This document shows positions 7,344 through 11,604 of a stretch of DNA of 11,604 bases, piece by piece. Under the pieces are notes generated by a model. That model had not been told where the DNA came from, did not search any database, and was given only the letters and a program-made list of their open reading frames with translations. The DNA comes from Taibaiella sp. (GTDB lineage Bacteria > Bacteroidota > Bacteroidia > Chitinophagales > Chitinophagaceae), in NCBI GenBank assembly GCA_019454705.1, contig JACFNS010000043.1, positions 1 through 11,604 on the forward strand, read 5' to 3'. The position numbers and the translations under genes are program-made. Numbering within the stretch: the first letter of the stretch is position 1; each line of letters opens with the position of its first letter.

Positions 7344-7568
7344 TTTGTCTATTGCAGCTGCCAGCTTCCTGTCTTTTTCAGTTATTATACCGCCTGCATC
7401 GTGTGAGTTCAGGTGTATTTCCACCTTGTTCCACACATTGCTCCAGTTGGGGTGGTGCCCATGTTGCTCAGCCAGCAGTGCAACCCTTGTCATAAATGCA
7501 AATGCTTCAGAAAAATCTTTAAAGGAAAAGCTTCCGTACAACTCATTATTTTGTTCAGTCCACGCCAT
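7335..7568 (-). CDS. phhB: 4a-hydroxytetrahydrobiopterin (pterin-4a-carbinolamine) dehydratase
   Basis: A 77-residue cytoplasmic enzyme that dehydrates 4a-hydroxytetrahydropterin, recycling the cofactor of pterin-dependent hydroxylases. The signature is complete: E-Q-H-G-H-H-P (34-40) with H38 and H39, [11 protein letters not shown], then NSHDAGG (54-60) with H56, and ITEKD. These three His correspond to the catalytic set of the family. The family often has S or T before the last His, and Ser is seen here. The protein is short but begins at the usual [12 protein letters not shown] N-terminus, so it is not truncated. No aromatic amino acid hydroxylase gene lies in the window. Its tail overlaps the M14 peptidase gene by 9 bases in convergent orientation. 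Some members also moonlight in molybdopterin or transcription roles, which cannot be judged here. Confidence 0.92.
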   Translation of the reverse strand: MAWTEQNNELYGSFSFKDFSEAFAFMTRVALLAEQHGHHPNWSNVWNKVEIHLNSHDAGGIITEKDRKLAAAIDKLL

Positions 7569-7636
7569 AGTTATTTGTATTGGGTCACTAAACTATAACA
7601 GTTTTATGGCCCGGGGGTTAAATATTCCTGGAAATG

Positions 7637-7668
7637 ATTGCAGACTATTATGTTTTTTATTTTCTTTG
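7637..7668 (+). promoter_or_regulatory. Weak promoter candidate for the barrel gene
   Basis: ATTG (7637-7640), 20 bases, then TTTCTTTG (7661-7668): one mismatch in each box to TTTG/TAnnTTTG, with good spacing. Transcription would begin near 7673, about 20 bases before the ATG at 7694. The rest of 7569-7693 shows no gene. Confidence 0.4.
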
Positions 7669-7693
7669 TCGGACTTTAAAAATCCTTACATAA

Positions 7694-8515
7694 ATGAAAA
7701 AATACCTTTTTGCCCTATTGGTTGTGATGTCCTTTTTGTATCCAGACAATACATACGCACAATTTTCTGACCATAATGCCTGGGCCCAATGGAAAATGAA
7801 TGAAAATGCAATGATGCGTGGTGGTTTTATGAACGTTGACCCATATAAAAGTCGTTTTAATGAAATTGGTATAATAGCAGGGATAGGTGCACCAACATGT
7901 AAGGCATATTACTACATTTCAGACAACAAGGGTGGGGTAAGAGAGAAATCTGTAACTGCAAAGGCAAAGATGAGTATGAACTATGGGCTGAGCATTGGTA
8001 GCGGCATCCAATTAGCAAAGTTGAGTGATAATAAATCACTTGCTTTGAACATAGCTGCTACATTTATATACTCAAAAGCCAGTATCTCCAATAACGAGTT
8101 GGCTATTAAAAACGGAACTGATTTTAAAGAAGAAGTGGAGTTGTTTCGATCAGGGTTACCTATCAGTGTTGATTACAAATCAGGGGCTGAAGCAGCTTCA
8201 GATAAATATCTTAAAAGTATGTTTGCGATGGGGGCTGGTATAGCACCCCGATTTGTTTCAGATGAGTTCACGGGCGGTTATGCGATACCATCTATGGCCC
8301 CGTTTTTAAAAGTAGAAGCAGGCTACTTTCTGGGTGTGGCATTTAAGATTAGGGCTATGTATTATTTTGGAGAACAGGTGTGGTATGATAGCTATTTTTC
8401 AGATGCTATTTCCAATGATGCACTACCCAATTATTGGGCAACATATAAATTGTATTCAAAAGGAGAGTTCCAATTGTCGCTGATTGTTATGCCTTATTCG
8501 GATTCGTGGGAGTAG
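7694..8515 (+). CDS. Secreted protein, probable outer-membrane beta-barrel, unknown function
   Basis: A 273-residue protein with a clear signal peptide (MKKYLFALLVVMSFLY, cleavage near TYAQ at 20-23). The rest is rich in alternating hydrophobic/polar segments ending in aromatic residues, such as MNYGLSIGSGIQLAKL, LALNIAATFIYSKA, MFAMGAGIAPRFV and FLKVEAGYFLGVAFKIRAMYYFG. This pattern suits transmembrane beta-strands of an outer-membrane barrel. The closing strand (FQLSLIVMPYSDSWE) lacks the classical terminal Phe. No named family is recognised. The gene is markedly AT-rich: hand counts of the sequence lines starting at 7801, 8041 and 8341 give 32-35% G+C, against 47-50% in sampled purA and helicase lines. 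That hints at a recent arrival or relaxed selection. Its stop codon directly abuts the stop of the convergent SET gene. Confidence 0.7.
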   Translation: MKKYLFALLVVMSFLYPDNTYAQFSDHNAWAQWKMNENAMMRGGFMNVDPYKSRFNEIGIIAGIGAPTCKAYYYISDNKGGVREKSVTAKAKMSMNYGLSIGSGIQLAKLSDNKSLALNIAATFIYSKASISNNELAIKNGTDFKEEVELFRSGLPISVDYKSGAEAASDKYLKSMFAMGAGIAPRFVSDEFTGGYAIPSMAPFLKVEAGYFLGVAFKIRAMYYFGEQVWYDSYFSDAISNDALPNYWATYKLYSKGEFQLSLIVMPYSDSWE

Positions 8516-8905
8516 TTAAACAGCCTCAAACCATACGGGCTTTTTGTTGTCCCAATCGCCATTATAATTTATAGTCAGCTCCTCACCGGCTAATACATCA
8601 CGCATGGTTTTTACAGACATAGTCTTGCCATCGTAATCCATAAAGTATTCGCAGTTAGCTTTATCAGAGTGGTTGTAAACTGATATATAACCCTGTGCCA
8701 TGCAGCACATGCTTCTGCCACCGGGGTGCCATTCAAATATATAGTCGTGCAGTAAAGTCTGGTCCAGCAGTTTGCGCTCTTCAGCCGTCATCACAATCAC
8801 AGGCGATACTTCTACTTCAGTATCTGCAGGGATATCAAGTTCGGTAAAGACCCCGTTGCCTTTGTAAGGTGTATGTTTTATAACTATACCCGGTATGATA
8901 TGCAT
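8516..8905 (-). CDS. SET-domain protein (putative protein-lysine methyltransferase)
   Basis: A 129-residue stand-alone SET domain, which would transfer a methyl group from S-adenosylmethionine to a protein lysine. Landmarks in order are KGNGVFTELDIPADTEV (15-31, the G-x-G-V-F start of the fold), YNHSDKANCEYF (77-88, the N-H-S cofactor motif) and GEELTINY (107-114, the pseudoknot segment with the catalytic-type Tyr). No pre-SET or post-SET cysteine cluster is present, although C67, C68 and C85 exist. The length equals a minimal SET domain, so it is probably complete and cytoplasmic. The protein substrate is unknown. A strong hairpin ends only 11 bases before the start codon, and no promoter pattern is seen there, so expression may rely on read-through from the rlpA-like gene. 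It abuts the barrel gene tail to tail with no bases between stops. Confidence 0.87.
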   Translation of the reverse strand: MHIIPGIVIKHTPYKGNGVFTELDIPADTEVEVSPVIVMTAEERKLLDQTLLHDYIFEWHPGGRSMCCMAQGYISVYNHSDKANCEYFMDYDGKTMSVKTMRDVLAGEELTINYNGDWDNKKPVWFEAV

Positions 8906-8916
8906 ATGCCTTAAAT

Positions 8917-8949
8917 AATAAACCCTTCCGCAACGCAGAAGGGTTTATT
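8917..8949 (-). terminator. Hairpin terminator after the rlpA-like gene
   Basis: A perfect 12-base stem, AATAAACCCTTC (8917-8928) with GAAGGGTTTATT (8938-8949), around a 9-base loop. On the minus strand it starts 16 bases after the rlpA-like stop and is followed by a T-rich ATTATTTAAGG. A 10-base direct repeat CTTAAATAAT brackets it (8910-8919 and 8951-8960). It also sits in the SET gene leader. Confidence 0.8.
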
Positions 8950-8965
8950 TCTTAAATAATATTTG

Positions 8966-9433
8966 TTACAACTTGTTAGCTGATGTTTTCTCCGCCTCCA
9001 GTTCAGTTCTCTGTGCCAGTATACCACTGCGGCCTTCTTCTTCCGGCACCACTTCTACCTTTACCTTAGCCAGGCCTTTATAATGAAAGTCCAGCTTTTT
9101 GGCGCAGATGCTGGCCATATCTATCAGGCGTTTGTTGCTCTTGGCCATACGGTCGTTGATACGCACATACAGGAATTTTCCATTAGCCAGGTTAGTCACT
9201 TTTACATACGTGTTGAGCGACAAAGTATTGCTGGCGGCGGTGAACTTATCATTGCTGAATACTTCTCCTGAAGAGGTAGGCCTGCCCACAAACTTGTCGT
9301 GGTAGTAGCTGGCCACACCCTTAGCAACAGAATCTTCGCTGATATCTCTGCCTATTATCACCTGCTCCTCAGTCTGCGCCAAAACACCCTGCGAAAAGGA
9401 AATGAAAGCTAATAATATCAATATGTATTTCAT
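8966..9433 (-). CDS. RlpA-like double-psi beta-barrel protein, secreted
   Basis: A 155-residue protein with a signal peptide (MKYILILLAFISFSQGVLAQ, cleavage after LAQ). The ATG at 9433 is chosen because the signal begins there and because an upstream TTG at 9460 would lie inside the predicted promoter. Residues 38-125 form an RlpA-type double-psi barrel: GVASYYHDKFVGRPTSSGEVF, TAASNTLSLNTYVKVTNL, NGKFLYVRINDR and KRLIDMAS. Family knowledge: RlpA proteins bind, and some cleave, peptidoglycan strands lacking stem peptides, acting at the septum and in daughter cell separation. The Asp of RINDR (D94) is present, but the His usually found in TAAH is Ser here, so catalysis is uncertain. There is no SPOR domain; the tail after about 125 is charged and short. 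It is not a lipoprotein, as no Cys follows the signal. It lies 71 bases downstream of the helicase gene with its own promoter. Confidence 0.85.
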   Translation of the reverse strand: MKYILILLAFISFSQGVLAQTEEQVIIGRDISEDSVAKGVASYYHDKFVGRPTSSGEVFSNDKFTAASNTLSLNTYVKVTNLANGKFLYVRINDRMAKSNKRLIDMASICAKKLDFHYKGLAKVKVEVVPEEEGRSGILAQRTELEAEKTSANKL

Positions 9434-9457
9434 GTTGTACATATTAGTAATCGGATG

Positions 9458-9465
9458 CAAATGTA
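9458..9465 (-). promoter_or_regulatory. Candidate -7 element for the rlpA-like gene
   Basis: On the minus strand this reads TACATTTG, a full match to TAnnTTTG. It lies 24 bases before the ATG at 9433, giving a leader of about 20 bases. No good -33 TTTG is seen. The site argues against the TTG at 9460 as the real start. Confidence 0.5.
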
Positions 9466-9504
9466 CGCTTTTTTTCCGTACCTGTGCCTATCGAAATGTT
9501 AATA

Positions 9505-11280
9505 TCAGTCTTTCTTGCCTTTGTAAGCCGGTCTTTTTCCGCTAAAGCGCTTATTATCAACGCCTTGTGTATAGCTTCTTTCTTTAAAGCCGCCACGTCC
9601 GCCTTTATCGCCGCCTCTGCCGTAACCGCCGCTTCTTTCGCGTGAGCCACCTCTGAAACCGCCTCCGCCACCACCCGTGCGGCCGCTTTGGTCTGCCTCT
9701 TCTATACGTACCTTACGGCCTTTGTGCTTCTTTTGAGAAAGCGCGGTGATGTTGAATTCAGCCGCTGTGCCGGGTACGTTAAAGAAGCTGCTTAGCTCCC
9801 TGATAGTGATGCGTTGCACCAGGTTGGGTTCTATGTCAGTTGCGCCTGTAACGAATTCCAGCAGTTTTTGTGCTGAACTGATACCATCCTTTTCGCCCAT
9901 ATTCATAAACAGACGAACGCTGTCGCGGTTGCTGCTGCCGCCGCTACCTTCATAACCGGCATTCAGGTCCTTGGCGTCATCATAAGCGTCTATGGTTTGC
10001 TTCAATTGCAGCCATATCAGCCTGCGTATCAGCTCGTCTTTATCCATGTCGGCAAAACGCTCGTGTATACTGTTCAGGTACACTTCTGCAAAGTCCTTTT
10101 TAGGGTCTGCAGTGGCAATCTGCTCCAGGTGGAAGAACAGTCTTTTCCTCACCACTTCAGCGCCATCGGGTATATCGCTGCGGTTGAATTTTTGCTTCAC
10201 AAGCTTTTCTATCTGGCGTATACCTGATATCTCTTTTGGAGACACGATAGACATACAGATACCTGATTTGCCGGCGCGTGCCGTACGTCCGCTACGGTGT
10301 GTGTACACCTCAGGGTCATCAGGCAGCTCGTAGTTAATTACGTGCGACAAGTCGTTTACATCTATGCCTCGTGCAGCTACGTCTGTAGCTACCAGTATCT
10401 GCAACGCTTTGCTTTTAAAACGTTCCATTACTTTCGAGCGCATGCTCTGGTCCATATCGCCATGCAGTGGGCTTACGTGATAGCCCATTTTCATCAGCTT
10501 CTCACTTACTTCCTGCGCGTCGTTTTTAGTACGGGTAAATATTACACCATAAATACCGGGTGTAAAATCCAGCAACCTGCGCAGGGTTTCAAACCTGTTG
10601 TGGTGGTTGGTTACGTAGTATTGGTGGTCAATGTTTTCGTTAGTGGCGTTTTCTTTTGCTACTGCAAATTCCTGCCAGTCGTTCATAAAACGCTTGGCTA
10701 TCTTACGCACATCGTTCGACATCGTGGCGGAGAACATCCATGTCTGTTCACGCTCTGTTGCTGATTGCAATATCAATTCGATATCCTCGCGGAAGCCCAT
10801 GTTCAGCATCTCGTCCGCTTCGTCCAGTACCACGTATTTCATATCTGCCAGGGATATGGCTTTACGCTCCAGTAAATCTATCAGCCTGCCGGGGGTAGCT
10901 ACCACCACCTGTGCGCCTGCTTTCAGGTTGCGTATTTGTCCGCTGATGGACACGCCGCCATAAACAGCTGTGATCTTGAGACCACGCATGTATTGCCCGT
11001 ACTTCTGAAATTCTGCCTCTATCTGCATACACAATTCGCGTGTAGGACTGAGGACCAATGCCTGCACATGTTTCTGTGCAACGTCAATGTTGTGCAATAG
11101 CGGAAGTCCGAAGGCGGCAGTTTTGCCCGTACCCGTCTGGGCAAGGCCAATAATGTCGTTGGGAGTAGAAAGCAGGTAAGGGATAACCTTTTCCTGGATT
11201 GGCGTCGGGGTGTCAAACCCCATTTCCGATACGGCACGTGTCAATTCTTCTCTCAATGAGAAGTCTTTGAATGTTACCAT
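9505..11280 (-). CDS. deaD: DEAD-box ATP-dependent RNA helicase, DeaD/CsdA type
   Basis: A 591-residue RNA helicase that unwinds RNA for ribosome assembly and mRNA handling, often needed in the cold. All core motifs are visible: Q motif GFDTPTPIQ (21-29), motif I AQTGTGKT (47-54), PTRELC, TPGRLID, motif II DEAD (153-156), motif III SAT (184-186), IV VIFTRTK, V ATDVAARGID (298-307) and VI HRSGRTAR (328-335). A helical linker (about 370-440) leads to a DbpA/CsdA-type RNA-binding domain (about 453-528, with RLFMNMGEKDG and ITIRELSSFFNVPG). It ends in a Gly/Arg-rich tail (531-591) that would bind RNA non-specifically and may drive condensation. The ATG at 11280 sits at the family's normal N-terminus (MVTFKDFSLREEL). 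Promoter and leader lie just upstream. Helicase identity is certain; the CsdA/DeaD subtype rests on the RNA-binding domain. Confidence 0.96.
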   Translation of the reverse strand: MVTFKDFSLREELTRAVSEMGFDTPTPIQEKVIPYLLSTPNDIIGLAQTGTGKTAAFGLPLLHNIDVAQKHVQALVLSPTRELCMQIEAEFQKYGQYMRGLKITAVYGGVSISGQIRNLKAGAQVVVATPGRLIDLLERKAISLADMKYVVLDEADEMLNMGFREDIELILQSATEREQTWMFSATMSNDVRKIAKRFMNDWQEFAVAKENATNENIDHQYYVTNHHNRFETLRRLLDFTPGIYGVIFTRTKNDAQEVSEKLMKMGYHVSPLHGDMDQSMRSKVMERFKSKALQILVATDVAARGIDVNDLSHVINYELPDDPEVYTHRSGRTARAGKSGICMSIVSPKEISGIRQIEKLVKQKFNRSDIPDGAEVVRKRLFFHLEQIATADPKKDFAEVYLNSIHERFADMDKDELIRRLIWLQLKQTIDAYDDAKDLNAGYEGSGGSSNRDSVRLFMNMGEKDGISSAQKLLEFVTGATDIEPNLVQRITIRELSSFFNVPGTAAEFNITALSQKKHKGRKVRIEEADQSGRTGGGGGGFRGGSRERSGGYGRGGDKGGRGGFKERSYTQGVDNKRFSGKRPAYKGKKD

Positions 11281-11309
11281 TAATTAAGAACTTAAATTTA
11301 AATGAGGCG

Positions 11310-11342
11310 CAAAGGTACGGCTAATTATTAACAATAAACAAA
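11310..11342 (-). promoter_or_regulatory. Strong promoter for the DEAD-box helicase gene (TTTG-N21-TACCTTTG)
   Basis: On the minus strand TTTG (11342-11339) is followed after 21 bases by TACCTTTG (11317-11310), exact matches to the Bacteroidota -33 and -7 boxes. Predicted initiation is near 11305, giving a leader of about 25 AT-rich bases before the ATG. It is the best-formed promoter in the window together with that of purA. Confidence 0.7.
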
Positions 11343-11372
11343 ATATTTTGTTAACTGATAGATATACTAAAA

Positions 11373-11398
11373 CGCCCCGTACAATAATGTATGGGGCG
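11373..11398 (-). terminator. Hairpin terminator after the glycosyltransferase gene
   Basis: CGCCCCGTAC (11373-11382) pairs with GTATGGGGCG (11389-11398) in a 10-base GC-rich stem with one G-U pair and a 6-base loop. On the minus strand it is followed by TTTTAGTATA. It lies 22 bases after the stop of the minus-strand gene at the right edge and insulates that gene from the helicase promoter. A T run also follows on the plus strand, so it could act in both directions. Confidence 0.8.
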
Positions 11399-11420
11399 CT
11401 TTTATCAGTGTTTACCTTAC

Positions 11421-11604
11421 TTACAACAGCTTTTCTATAAACTCATCTACGGCGTCTTTGGCATATAGGGTATCTATCCTCAGTTTAGCCGCCTGTCCCA
11501 TGCTTTCCCATTGGTCTCTTTGTGCCCAGGCGCGCTCCATAGCGTTGGCTACGCAACTGGCAACAGCAGCTTCCGCTACGAAACCATTGATACCCTCGGT
11601 TACT
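11421..11604 (-). CDS. C-terminal end of a probable GT4-family glycosyltransferase (partial)
   Basis: Only the last 60 residues are in the window; the 5' part lies beyond the right edge. The reading frame gives VTEGINGFVAEAAVASCVANAMERAWAQ-type sequence, then WESMGQAAKLRI and a final VDEFIEKLL. This matches the end of GT-B glycosyltransferases, where E-G-x-N-G-F-V follows the nucleotide-sugar site and is succeeded by an A-x-x-x-A-W-x-x-R-x-x-W-x-x-M-G helix and a closing F-x-x-x-L helix. Such enzymes build surface polysaccharides or glycolipids in Bacteroidota; donor and acceptor cannot be told from this fragment. The stop TAA at 11423-11421 is followed by a hairpin terminator. The family call depends on a short stretch, so it is moderate. 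Confidence 0.6.
   Translation of the reverse strand, partial: VTEGINGFVAEAAVASCVANAMERAWAQRDQWESMGQAAKLRIDTLYAKDAVDEFIEKLL

Noticed and set aside
7345..7770. Plus-strand 141-residue frame
   Set aside because: It overlaps the dehydratase gene antisense and the start of the barrel gene in another frame, with no family resemblance.
9434..9460. Longer N-terminus of the RlpA-like protein from a TTG at 9460
   Set aside because: It would put nine residues before a complete signal peptide, and it falls inside a TACATTTG promoter element.
10297..10963. Plus-strand frames of 155 and 110 residues
   Set aside because: Antisense shadows of the DEAD-box helicase core motifs.

Overview
The window looks like a chromosomal segment of a Bacteroidota bacterium, most likely Chitinophagaceae-like. 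The evidence is an IPExxxVDY-family gene and a DUF2723 membrane protein, both typical of that phylum, plus upstream sites that fit the Bacteroidota promoter pattern (TTTG, about 20 bases, TAnnTTTG). Clear Shine-Dalgarno sequences are absent. Content is mainly housekeeping and envelope genes. No mobile element, CRISPR array, rRNA or tRNA was seen. The longest gene-free stretch is about 150 bases.

Left part (1-1641): a DUF2723 multi-membrane protein cut by the left edge and an IPExxxVDY protein, both on the minus strand. The latter is divergent from purA across a 149-base region holding a good promoter, a thrice-repeated CCGGGTA-type motif and a leader hairpin. Middle left (1642-4716, plus strand): purA (adenylosuccinate synthetase), then an extremely acidic Asp/Phe low-complexity protein, then after only 5 bases a pabB-like aminodeoxychorismate synthase gene (4-aminobenzoate for folate). 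Next (4721-7568): a GNAT acetyltransferase (minus), a 57-residue lipoprotein (plus), a secreted M14 zinc carboxypeptidase-like enzyme (plus) and a small pterin carbinolamine dehydratase (minus).

Right part (7694-11604): an AT-rich orphan secreted, probable outer-membrane beta-barrel gene (plus), then four minus-strand genes: a SET-domain protein, an RlpA-like double-psi barrel protein, a DeaD/CsdA-type DEAD-box RNA helicase with an RG-rich tail, and the C-terminal end of a probable glycosyltransferase. Two clear hairpin terminators lie here, one after the rlpA-like gene and one after the glycosyltransferase. The helicase has the best-formed promoter in the window.

I do not see a multi-gene novel system. 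The items most worth a second look are the Phe-punctuated poly-Asp protein coupled to pabB, three successive convergent gene pairs whose ends touch or overlap, the SET gene placed directly behind a terminator hairpin, the purA leader, and an AT-rich orphan barrel gene.
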